DNA of 9,975 nt, from assembly GCA_002127415.1 (NCBI GenBank), contig MWJR01000079.1:1-9975 (forward strand), given 5' to 3'. The position numbers and the translations under genes were made by a program. The notes below the pieces were generated by a model that saw nothing but the letters and a program-made list of their open reading frames with translations, did not search any database and had not been told where the DNA came from. Source of the DNA: Calditrichaeota bacterium AABM5.125.24. Its GTDB lineage: Bacteria > Electryoneota > AABM5-125-24 > Hatepunaeales > Hatepunaeaceae. How positions within the stretch are numbered: position 1 is the stretch's first letter; each line of letters opens with the position of its first letter. Below are positions 1 through 9,975 of the stretch, piece after piece.

Positions 1-2124
1 CGGTGGCACCTGTTCATAGCGCAGGAACTCCATTGTGAACAGGGCCCGCCCCTGGGAGAGCGACCTGAGCTGGGTGGCGTAGCCGAACATCGTCGCCAGC
101 GGGACTTCGGCCGATACCACCTGCGCGTTGCCCCGCACGTCGATCCCCATTATCTGAGCGCGGCGTGAGTTCAGATCCCCCACAACGTCACCCAGGTAAA
201 CCTCCGGCAGCACCACCTCGAGCCTCATCAGCGGTTCACGCAGGACCGGCGCAGCCTTCGCCAGCGCACTCTGAACCGCCATTGAACCGGCTATCCTGAA
301 GGCCGGCTCGGATGAATCGACCTCGTGGTGACTGCCGTCGAGCAGGCTGACCTTGATGTCCACCACCGGAAAGCCGGTCAGTGGACCATTATCGAGCGCC
401 TGGCGGATACCCTGATTGGCCGGTTCTATAAACTCCCTCGGAATGGCTCCACCGACGATACAATTCTCGAACAGGTAGCCGCTGCCCGGTTCACCCGGCG
501 TCACCTCCAGTTTCACATGGGCGAATTGACCGCGTCCCCCGGTCTGACGAACGAATCTGGCCTCACCCTGGGCGGCAGCGGTGATAGCCTCGCGGTAGGC
601 CACCCGGGGTCGTCCTTGATGAACCTTGACCCCAAACTCACGCCGCATCCGCTCGATTGAAACCTCCAGGTGCAGCTCCCCCATACCTGAGATCAGGGTC
701 TGGCCGCTCTCGGGATCAAAGCCAAACCGGAAGGTCGGATCCTCATCCGCCATCTTGGTCATAGCGCTGACAAACTTTTCCTGTTCCTGCTGGGTATACG
801 GTTCGACTGAGATCGATATCACCGGCTCGGGGAAGCTCATCCGCTCAAGGAGGATGGGGTGCTTCGGATCGCAAAGGGTATCGCCGGTTCGGGTCCGGCG
901 CAGACCGATGACGGCGGCGATGTCGCCGGCCAGGACTTCGGTTATATCCTCACGTTTATTGGCGAACATCCTCACGATCCGTCCAATGCGCTCCTTCTTG
1001 CCGCTGACGGCATTCAACACGGAATCCCCGGTCCTCATTCGCCCAGAGTAGACCCGGAAATAAGTCAGCCGTCCCATATAGGGGTCGGTGACGAGCTTGA
1101 AAGCCAGAGCGGCCATCGGCCCATCCTGATCCGGTTCGCGATGCTCCTTCTTCTCAGTGCGCGGGTGAATACCGACCACGGCCTTCACATCAAACGGACT
1201 GGGAAGGAAATTCATCACTGCATCGAGCAGCCGCTGAACTCCCTTATAGCGGAAGGAGGAGCCGCATATGACCGGTGTCACCCGGCAGTCCACCGTGGCC
1301 TGACGCAGCGCGGCGATGATCTCTTCAGGCTTGATCTTCTTCCCTTCGAGGAACTTCTCCATCAGGGTATCTTCGAAGTCGGAGACCGATTCGAGCATCC
1401 GCTCCCGCCAGACGTTAGCCTCTTCAACCATATCACCGGGGATATCCCCCTCCTCCCACTTCACCCCCAGGTTCTCCTCGCGGAAGGTTACCGACCTCAT
1501 ACGTATCAGGTCGATCATACCGTTGAAGAGCTCACCTTGTCCGAGCGGTATCTGCACCGGGATCGGTATGGCTTTCAACTGCTCCTTCATCATCTCGATA
1601 ACCCGGAAGAAGTCGGCACCTGAGCGATCCATCTTATTGACGTATGCAATGCGAGGCACGTGATACCGGTCGGCCTGCCGCCAGACGGTCTCAGACTGCG
1701 GCTCGACGCCTCCCACGGCGCAGAAAATGGCCACCGCACCATCCAGCACCCTCAGTGAGCGCTCAACCTCGGCGGTGAAATCGACGTGGCCCGGGGTGTC
1801 GATGATGTTAATCTGATGACCCTTCCAGGGGCAGGTTGTGGCGGCAGAGGTGATGGTGATGCCACGCTCGCGTTCCTGGTCCATCCAGTCCATCACCGCT
1901 GTGCCATCGTGGACCTCGCCCATCTTATAGGTCTTGCCGGTGTAATAGAGGATCCGCTCGGTGGTGGTGGTCTTACCGGCGTCGATGTGAGCCATGATGC
2001 CGATATTGCGCACCACCTCCAGATGGTTCCTGCGTCGGTTCGCATTGCCGCCTTCCGGTTTTCCGCTATGGGACGGTTTCGCTTTATCCGACGTTGTGGT
2101 CTTATGTTCGGTTACAGTTTCCAT
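1..2124 (-). CDS. fusA: Elongation factor G (EF-G), C-terminus cut by window edge
   Basis: EF-G is the GTPase that drives tRNA-mRNA translocation on the ribosome and helps recycle it. The frame is open for 708 codons from the ATG at 2124 to the window edge. GTPase motifs are AHIDAGKT (about residues 45-52), DTPGH (109-113) and NKMD (163-166). Domain IV shows GGRGQFAHV and the tip-loop segment DGSHHEVDSSE, and domain V ends with MFGYATQLRSL. By comparison with E. coli EF-G, only about 15-20 C-terminal residues are missing. The stop codon lies outside the window. An in-frame TAA sits directly before the ATG, so the start cannot be further upstream. The conserved part (VVRNIGIMAHIDAG) begins near residue 37, leaving about 28 extra, hydrophilic, Lys/Thr/Ser/Pro-rich N-terminal residues. 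No good Shine-Dalgarno sequence precedes the ATG; a downstream GTG at codon 37 or 38 is the alternative start. It is the last gene seen in the str-type operon. I cannot tell whether it is the only EF-G in the genome. Confidence 0.97.
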   Translation of the reverse strand, partial: METVTEHKTTTSDKAKPSHSGKPEGGNANRRRNHLEVVRNIGIMAHIDAGKTTTTERILYYTGKTYKMGEVHDGTAVMDWMDQERERGITITSAATTCPWKGHQINIIDTPGHVDFTAEVERSLRVLDGAVAIFCAVGGVEPQSETVWRQADRYHVPRIAYVNKMDRSGADFFRVIEMMKEQLKAIPIPVQIPLGQGELFNGMIDLIRMRSVTFREENLGVKWEEGDIPGDMVEEANVWRERMLESVSDFEDTLMEKFLEGKKIKPEEIIAALRQATVDCRVTPVICGSSFRYKGVQRLLDAVMNFLPSPFDVKAVVGIHPRTEKKEHREPDQDGPMAALAFKLVTDPYMGRLTYFRVYSGRMRTGDSVLNAVSGKKERIGRIVRMFANKREDITEVLAGDIAAVIGLRRTRTGDTLCDPKHPILLERMSFPEPVISISVEPYTQQEQEKFVSAMTKMADEDPTFRFGFDPESGQTLISGMGELHLEVSIERMRREFGVKVHQGRPRVAYREAITAAAQGEARFVRQTGGRGQFAHVKLEVTPGEPGSGYLFENCIVGGAIPREFIEPANQGIRQALDNGPLTGFPVVDIKVSLLDGSHHEVDSSEPAFRIAGSMAVQSALAKAAPVLREPLMRLEVVLPEVYLGDVVGDLNSRRAQIMGIDVRGNAQVVSAEVPLATMFGYATQLRSLSQGRALFTMEFLRYEQVPP

Positions 2125-2168
2125 TTAATCGTTAAAACACGAAAAGCAGCCATCAGGCTGCTTTTCAT
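2112..2168 (-). CDS. Possible 18-codon upstream ORF overlapping the fusA start
   Basis: An ATG at 2168 opens an 18-codon frame, MKSSLMAAFRVLTIKWKL, ending in TAA at 2114-2112, 13 nt into fusA in another frame. The whole 2141-2166 hairpin lies inside it, so a ribosome translating it would melt the hairpin and stop close to the fusA ATG. That geometry would suit translational coupling. The ribosome-binding site is weak (AGGGTG about 11 nt upstream). A frame this short is common by chance, so this is an inference only. Confidence 0.15.
   Translation of the reverse strand: MKSSLMAAFRVLTIKWKL
2141..2166 (-). terminator. Perfect 11-bp hairpin just before fusA (terminator or attenuator)
   Basis: GAAAAGCAGCC and GGCTGCTTTTC are exact reverse complements separated by a 4-nt loop. 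On the coding strand the GC-rich stem core is followed by TTTTCGTGTTTT, a broken T-rich tract typical of a weak intrinsic terminator; the A/T flanks make it roughly symmetric for both strands. It ends 16 nt before the fusA ATG and lies about 190 nt after the rpsG stop. It could end part of the rpsLG transcript, act as an attenuator for fusA, or shape the fusA translation start. Confidence 0.55.
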
Positions 2169-2192
2169 CGCTACTGTGCACCCTGTTGAGCT

Positions 2193-2225
2193 TTACTTAG
2201 TTTTTTTGTTGATACCTGTCCGCAC
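2193..2225 (-). CDS. Possible 10-codon leader peptide with strong Shine-Dalgarno
   Basis: A GTG codon at 2225 opens a 10-codon frame (MRTGINKKTK, then TAA at 2195-2193). It is preceded by CGGAGGTGG, with GGAGG at 2239-2235 and 9 nt to the GTG. This is the best Shine-Dalgarno match in any of the four gaps, yet it serves no long gene. The peptide is rich in Lys and includes consecutive AAA codons. It stops 26 nt before the hairpin at 2141-2166, an arrangement like leader-peptide attenuators. It may instead be a relic of a lost gene start. No homologue is recognised. Confidence 0.3.
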   Translation of the reverse strand: MRTGINKKTK

Positions 2226-2282
2226 TTTCAACCACCTCCGTTAAGACAGATAGCCTTTAAGAACTCCCCCCCAATTAAACCA

Positions 2283-2312
2283 TAAATAAATATTCAAGCA
2301 GCCGGTTTTCAA
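2283..2312 (-). promoter_or_regulatory. Possible promoter for the fusA leader
   Basis: On the minus strand, TTGAAA (2312-2307) and TATTTA (2288-2283) are separated by 18 bp in an AT-rich stretch downstream of rpsG. The spacing suits a housekeeping sigma factor, but the -10 box is a poor match. If used, transcription would start near 2276, upstream of the GGAGGTGG site and the hairpin, giving fusA its own leader RNA. Chance matches of this quality are common in AT-rich DNA. Confidence 0.25.
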
Positions 2313-2318
2313 TCAGAT

Positions 2319-2343
2319 GGACGTCATAAATGCCGCCCCTACC
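2319..2343 (-). repeat. Imperfect hairpin after rpsG, possible decayed GTAGGGGCG-type repeat
   Basis: Starting 13 nt after the rpsG stop, the coding strand reads GGTAGGGGCGGCATTTATG and then ACGTCC. GGGCGGCAT can pair with ATGACGTCC with one G-T wobble and one mismatch. The GTAGGGGCG string also occurs in the second repeat unit between rpoB and rpoC. No T-tract follows, so it does not look like an intrinsic terminator. It may be a degenerate dispersed repeat. Confidence 0.25.
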
Positions 2344-2356
2344 AAGTTGCTAAAAG

Positions 2357-2827
2357 TTACCATCTGAAGTGAGCGAAGGCCCGATTGGCCTCGGCCATCT
2401 TCAGTGTATCTTCCCTCTTCTTGATCGCCGCACCCTCGTTGTTTGCGGCGGCGATCAGCTCAGCAGCCAGGCTGGTGGACATAGATCGCTCGGGGCGGGC
2501 CTTGGCGAAATGAATAATCCAGCGGATAGCCAGAGCCTGCCGCCTCTCCGGACGAACCTCAATCGGCACCTGATAGGTTGAACCGCCAACCCGACGTGAC
2601 TTAACCTCAAGAGCCGGCCTTACATTCTCGACCGCCTGCCGAAATACCTCGAGACCATCCTTCTTGGTGCGCTGGCTGATGATGTCGATTGTGCTGTAAA
2701 AGGTCCTCTCCGCCAGGCTCTTCTTGCCGCGCCTGAGCAGGCAGTTTATGAACTTGGATACCAGCAGGTCGTTGTATTTCGGATCGGGGAGGATCTCCCG
2801 CACTTCCGCTCTTTTTCGTCTTGACAT
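2357..2827 (-). CDS. rpsG: 30S ribosomal protein S7
   Basis: S7 nucleates assembly of the 30S head by binding the 3' domain of 16S rRNA, and it lines the E-site/mRNA exit region. The 156-residue product has the family's usual length. It shows the typical start MSRRKRAEVREILPDPKYND, the core VGGSTYQVPIEVRPERRQ, and the end KKREDTLKMAEANRAFAHFRW-type helix. The ATG at 2827 fits the conserved N-terminus, but no Shine-Dalgarno sequence lies at normal distance: the bases before it are CTAACTAATTAGCG, and the nearest G-rich run, about 20 nt away, belongs to a repeat. It lies 94 nt after rpsL and presumably shares its mRNA. In E. coli, S7 represses the operon by binding the rpsL-rpsG spacer; here that spacer is repeat DNA. 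Confidence 0.98.
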   Translation of the reverse strand: MSRRKRAEVREILPDPKYNDLLVSKFINCLLRRGKKSLAERTFYSTIDIISQRTKKDGLEVFRQAVENVRPALEVKSRRVGGSTYQVPIEVRPERRQALAIRWIIHFAKARPERSMSTSLAAELIAAANNEGAAIKKREDTLKMAEANRAFAHFRW

Positions 2828-2833
2828 CGCTAA

Positions 2834-2919
2834 TTAGTTAGATAGCTTCCCCCGGCCTTCGCCGGGGTCGCAATGACAGGTTGATTAGATTGCCCCGCTT
2901 CACTCGCAACGACAGGTTG
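2834..2919 (-). repeat. Two tandem diverged repeat units filling the rpsL-rpsG gap
   Basis: On the coding strand, unit A (2919-2884, 36 nt) runs CAACCTGTCGTTGCGA...GCGGGGCAATCTAAT. Unit B (2883-2834, 50 nt) runs CAACCTGTCATTGCGA...GGGGGAAGCTATCTAACTAA. The CAACCTGTC(A/G)TTGCGA heads match in all but one base, and both units have a GGGG...ATCTAA end. Unit B contains a perfect 7-bp hairpin at 2850-2867 (CCCCGGC, loop GAAG, GCCGGGG). 'TTGCGA...GAAGC...CAATCT' strings are a familiar kind of dispersed intergenic repeat in many bacterial genomes. There is no T-tract after the hairpin. Together the units leave only 2 nt after rpsL and 6 nt before rpsG. Confidence 0.7.
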
Positions 2920-2921
2920 GA

Positions 2922-3299
2922 TCAGCCTGTCTTCCTCCTCTTGGCGCCGTATTTGGACCGTCCTTTGGAGCGATCATCCACTCCCGCAGCGTCAAGAGCA
3001 CCCCGGATGATATGGTACCGCACCCCCGGCAGGTCCTTGACCCGACCGCCCCGAATGAGCACGATCGAGTGTTCCTGGAGGTTATGCCCCTCGCCCGGGA
3101 TATAGCTGGTGACCTCGATGCCGTTGGAGAGCCTCACCCGCGCCACCTTGCGCAGCGCTGAATTGGGCTTCTTGGGGGTGGTGGTATATACCCTGACGCA
3201 GACGCCGCGCTTCTGGGGGCATCGCTGCAGGGCCGGCGCCATACTCTTCGTCTTCTTCGACCAGCGCCCCTTACGAACCAACTGGTTCAGAGTCGGCAA
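2922..3299 (-). CDS. rpsL: 30S ribosomal protein S12
   Basis: S12 sits at the 30S decoding centre and tunes accuracy; it is the classic streptomycin-resistance target. The 125-residue product matches the family from MPTLNQLVRKGR to the end KYGAKRRKTG. Key loops are intact: TTTPKKPNSALRKV (Lys43, Lys44) and GGRVKDLPGVRYH (Lys88, Asp89, Pro91), the wild-type residues at sites where resistance changes usually occur. Asp89 is the position methylthiolated in E. coli. The start codon is TTG at 3299-3297: an in-frame TAA lies two codons upstream, and the next Met is residue 20, past conserved sequence. AAGGG lies 6 nt before the TTG. It is first in the rpsL-rpsG-fusA unit, behind its own promoter at 3383-3411. 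Confidence 0.98.
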   Translation of the reverse strand: MPTLNQLVRKGRWSKKTKSMAPALQRCPQKRGVCVRVYTTTPKKPNSALRKVARVRLSNGIEVTSYIPGEGHNLQEHSIVLIRGGRVKDLPGVRYHIIRGALDAAGVDDRSKGRSKYGAKRRKTG

Positions 3300-3382
3300 G
3301 CTTTACCCTTTAAAATAGAATCGTTCGTTTGAGCCGGCCTATGCCGTAGGCACGTAACCTTTTACTTAAAGTCAAACTATCA

Positions 3383-3411
3383 AATTTAATCTTATTAACA
3401 CATCTTGTCAA
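3383..3411 (-). promoter_or_regulatory. Strong promoter for rpsL-rpsG(-fusA)
   Basis: On the minus strand a perfect TTGACA -35 box (3411-3406) is followed by a 17-bp spacer and TAAATT (3388-3383, four of six consensus bases) in AT-rich DNA between rpoC and rpsL. Transcription would begin near 3376, giving a leader of about 77 nt. That leader contains a small stem, GCCTA/TAGGC with a 5-nt loop (3337-3351), then AAAGGG before the TTG start. No terminator hairpin follows rpoC, so read-through from rpoBC is also possible. Confidence 0.65.
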
Positions 3412-3447
3412 CATTTATCGCCTTACAACATAATATTTGCCAATCTA

Positions 3448-7839
<4,392 letters not shown>

Positions 7840-7858
7840 ACACTCTCCCTTTCGTATC

Positions 7859-7909
7859 GGGTGGGTCTTGCCGGACAAGAGTGTCCGGCCTACTTTGCGC
7901 CCCTACGTT
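7859..7909 (-). repeat. Palindromic repeat, copy 2 (rpoC-proximal)
   Basis: On the coding strand this 51-nt unit begins AACGTAGGGGCGCAA, then GTAGGCCGG..., and ends AAGACCCACCC. Positions 7859-7893 are identical over 35 nt to 7927-7961. It contains a perfect 8-bp stem, GCCGGACA/TGTCCGGC, with loop CTCT (7870-7889). It ends 19 nt before the rpoC ATG, just upstream of the AAAGGGAG ribosome-binding site. No T-tract follows, so it is not a canonical terminator. Confidence 0.85.
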
Positions 7910-7926
7910 CAGGTTCGGCAGGTTGT

Positions 7927-7981
7927 GGGTGGGTCTTGCCGGACAAGAGTGTCCGGCCTACATACCTTGCGCCACTACGTT
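7927..7981 (-). repeat. Palindromic repeat, copy 1 (rpoB-proximal)
   Basis: This 55-nt unit begins AACGTAGTGGCGCAA on the base directly after the rpoB TGA stop. It shares a 35-nt perfect core with copy 2 and has the same 8-bp stem and CTCT loop (7938-7957). It differs from copy 2 by one base in the GTAG(T/G)GGCGC head and by about four extra bases before GTAGGCC. The start-to-start period is 68 nt, with a 17-nt unmatched spacer between units. It looks like a dispersed REP-like element that duplicated in tandem. Confidence 0.85.
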
Positions 7982-9975
7982 TCACTCCAGCTTAATCTCA
8001 AGACCCAATCCCATAAGCTCATTTATCAGAACATTGAATGATTCCGGAATCCCCGCCGACGGCATTATATCACCTTTGACAATCGCCTCGTAGGAACGGG
8101 ATCGACCGGCTACATCGTCCGACTTCACCGTCAGGATCTCCTGCAGCGTGTGGGCGGCTCCGTAGGCCTCCAGCGCCCACACCTCCATCTCACCGAAACG
8201 CTGCCCTCCGAACTGGGCCTTCCCGCCTAACGGCTGCTGGGTTATCAATGAATACGGGCCGATGGAACGGGCGTGGATCTTATCTTCAACCAGGTGTGAC
8301 AGCTTCATCATATAGATCACACCTATAGTCACATCCTGGTCGAAGGGCTCGCCGGTTCCGCCGTCGTAAAGAGTCGTATTGCCATCCGTATTCAAACCGG
8401 CCTTCCTCAGGTAGTCCTGCACGTCATCCAGCTCAGCTCCATCAAACACCGGGGTTGCGAAATGAACCCCCAGCTTCGATGCCGCCCACCCCAACGCAGT
8501 CTCCAAAAGCTGTCCCAGGTTCATCCGTGAAGGCACCCCCAACGGGTTAAGAACCATATCTATCGGGGTTCCATCCTCCAGAAACGGCATATCCTCAACC
8601 GGAACTATCTTCCCGACCACCCCCTTATTCCCGTGACGGCCGGCCATCTTATCCCCGACCTGGATCTTACGCTTCTGAGCTATGTAAACCTTGGCCAGCT
8701 GCACTATGCCGCTGGGCAGCTCATCACCCACCTGTATCTTGTGTTTAGCGTTTCGGTAGTCAGTTTCCTTATCGTAGACCCGTTCACGATAACGGTCAAT
8801 GAGGAAATTGGCGATTCCGTTAGCCTCAGGGCTGTCACACCACTTGATGCTGGACTGAAGCTCGTCCAGAGGCAGACCGGAGATCACCTCGGTATCATAC
8901 TTGGTTCCAGCCGGAACGAGCACCATCTCACCGCTGCGATCTGTTATCTCAAAGGCCACCTGACCGGAGAGCAGCTCAGCCAACTCCACCCGCATCTTCT
9001 GCTCTATTTCACGGCAGACCTGTGTGAACTCCTGGTCGAGCTGTTCGAGCCGCTGCTTATCCTCACGTCGTGACTGGGGATCCTTCCGCTTGCGGCTGAA
9101 CAGCTGGGTGTTGATGACGGTGCCGAGCATTCCTGGTCGGGCGGTCTTGGAGGCGTTCTTCACATCACCAGCCTTATCACCGAAGATGGCTTTCAGGAGC
9201 TTGTCCTCGTGAGTTAACTCAGTCTCGCCTTTCGGTGTAACCTTTCCAATGAGGATATCCCCTTCATGCACCAGGGCTCCGATGCGTATTATGCCGTTCT
9301 CGTCAAGATCTCTGGTGGCATCCTCACTGACGTTGGGAATTTCCCTGGTGAGCTCTTCCTGACCGCGCTTGGTCTCCCGAACCTGCAGCTCCACCTCCTC
9401 AATATGGATCGAGCTGAAGACATCATCCCTCATCAGCCGCTCGGAAATGATGATGGAATCCTCGAAGTTATAACCCTTCCACGGCATAAATGCGACCAGG
9501 ATGTTTCGACCGAGGGCCAGGTCGCCCTTCTCGGTGGCACATCCGTCGGCCAGCACCTCACCTTTGCGAACCCAGTCGCCGGGGTCAACCAGCGGTCTCT
9601 GGTTGATGCAGGTGTCCTGGTTAGTGCGATAAAACTTGCTCAGCTTGAAGCTCACCGGTTCGGTGGGCTGCTTGTCCTGTCCGGTCCGGGGGTCATAGAC
9701 CTTTCGCTCGGCAACGATGGAATCGGCCGACACCTTGACGATCCGCATATCCTGATCAGCGATGAGGAGGGTGCGGGAGTCATGGGCGGCTTTGGCCTCC
9801 ATTCCGGTGCCGACCAGGGGCGCTGCGGGAACCAGCAATGGAACCCCCTGACGCTGCATATTCGAGCCCATCAGCGCGCGGTTCGCGTCGTCATGTTCAA
9901 GGAAGGGAATAAGCGCTGCAGCCACCGAGACGATCTGATTCGGGGAAACGTCCATATAGTCGGGCTGATCGGGCG
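7982..9975 (-). CDS. rpoB: DNA-directed RNA polymerase subunit beta, C-terminal part
   Basis: RpoB forms the other half of the RNA polymerase active-site cleft. About 664 codons are present; the gene continues past the right edge, so the frame is open upstream of the Met at 9955 (DQPDYMDVSPNQIVSV, matching the family interior). The window begins near E. coli residue 650, downstream of the main rifampicin-resistance cluster, so resistance cannot be judged. Motifs present are LIPFLEHDDANRALMGSNMQ, the catalytic-region MPWKGYNFEDSIIISERL, and KRKIQVGDKMAGRHGNKG with the conserved active-site lysines. Before the latter lies a charged, coiled-coil-like segment (FSRKRKDPQSRREDKQRLEQL...) resembling the SI2 insert of Gram-negative polymerases. 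The conserved clamp-contact end GGKAQFGGQRFGEMEVWALE leads to the C-terminus GLEIKLE and a TGA stop at 7984-7982. Confidence 0.99.
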   Translation of the reverse strand, partial: PDQPDYMDVSPNQIVSVAAALIPFLEHDDANRALMGSNMQRQGVPLLVPAAPLVGTGMEAKAAHDSRTLLIADQDMRIVKVSADSIVAERKVYDPRTGQDKQPTEPVSFKLSKFYRTNQDTCINQRPLVDPGDWVRKGEVLADGCATEKGDLALGRNILVAFMPWKGYNFEDSIIISERLMRDDVFSSIHIEEVELQVRETKRGQEELTREIPNVSEDATRDLDENGIIRIGALVHEGDILIGKVTPKGETELTHEDKLLKAIFGDKAGDVKNASKTARPGMLGTVINTQLFSRKRKDPQSRREDKQRLEQLDQEFTQVCREIEQKMRVELAELLSGQVAFEITDRSGEMVLVPAGTKYDTEVISGLPLDELQSSIKWCDSPEANGIANFLIDRYRERVYDKETDYRNAKHKIQVGDELPSGIVQLAKVYIAQKRKIQVGDKMAGRHGNKGVVGKIVPVEDMPFLEDGTPIDMVLNPLGVPSRMNLGQLLETALGWAASKLGVHFATPVFDGAELDDVQDYLRKAGLNTDGNTTLYDGGTGEPFDQDVTIGVIYMMKLSHLVEDKIHARSIGPYSLITQQPLGGKAQFGGQRFGEMEVWALEAYGAAHTLQEILTVKSDDVAGRSRSYEAIVKGDIMPSAGIPESFNVLINELMGLGLEIKLE

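Noticed and set aside
859..1623. 254-codon open frame on the plus strand.
   Set aside because: It is antisense to fusA, which is intact and conserved over the same bases.
2266..2272. Run of seven C (G on the coding strand) upstream of fusA as a slippage or phase-variation site.
   Set aside because: It lies outside any supported coding frame, and a 7-nt run alone is weak evidence.
2850..2867. GC-rich hairpin between rpsL and rpsG as an intrinsic terminator.
   Set aside because: No T-tract follows on either strand, and termination here would cut off rpsG and fusA. It is better explained as part of the repeat unit.
3331..3360. The rpsL leader stem (GCCTACGGCATAGGCCGGC) as another copy of the rpoB-rpoC repeat.
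   Set aside because: It shares only TAGGCCGG with that repeat; the flanks and the palindrome differ, so the match is too short to claim.
7859..7961. Two identical 35-nt repeats separated by 33 nt look like a minimal CRISPR array.
   Set aside because: There are only two copies, similarity continues into the apparent spacer (TTGCGCC.CTACGTT), each copy is a strong palindrome, and they sit between rpoB and rpoC with no cas gene. They fit a tandem REP-like repeat better.

Overview
The window is one stretch of the conserved bacterial transcription/translation locus, read entirely on the minus strand. In transcription order it runs rpoB (3' two-thirds only, cut by the right window edge), rpoC, rpsL, rpsG, fusA (cut near its C-terminus by the left edge). 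All five are intact core genes with their diagnostic motifs. The long open frames on the plus strand are antisense shadows of rpoC, rpoB and fusA.

The organism is a bacterium with moderately GC-rich coding DNA and AT-rich leaders. RpoB carries a coiled-coil-like insertion before its active-site lysine motif, and RpoC carries a roughly 180-residue insertion inside the trigger loop. These resemble the SI2 and SI3 inserts of Gram-negative-type RNA polymerases. The RpoC clamp region reads most like FCB-group sequences. Together with GTAGGCCGG-type and 'TTGCGA...CAATCT'-type intergenic repeats, this suggests an uncultured diderm lineage, perhaps a candidate phylum near the FCB group such as Zixibacteria. 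That placement is an inference with low confidence.

The interest lies in the four gaps. (1) rpoB-rpoC (142 nt) holds two tandem copies of a 51-55 nt palindromic repeat, the first starting on the base after the rpoB stop. (2) rpoC-rpsL (148 nt) has a strong promoter (TTGACA, 17 bp, TAAATT), so rpsL-rpsG-fusA can be transcribed independently of rpoBC; rpsL starts with TTG. (3) rpsL-rpsG (94 nt) is almost filled by two diverged units of a second repeat family, and rpsG has no nearby Shine-Dalgarno sequence. (4) rpsG-fusA (232 nt) holds a possible promoter, a strong Shine-Dalgarno sequence with a 10-codon open frame, and an 11-bp perfect hairpin ending 16 nt before the fusA ATG. This looks like an attenuator-type leader.

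The genes supply the two large RNA polymerase subunits, two 30S ribosomal proteins (S12 in the decoding centre, S7 in the head) and the translocase EF-G. I see no defence, mobile or metabolic gene system here. The novelty, if any, is regulatory and repeat-driven.
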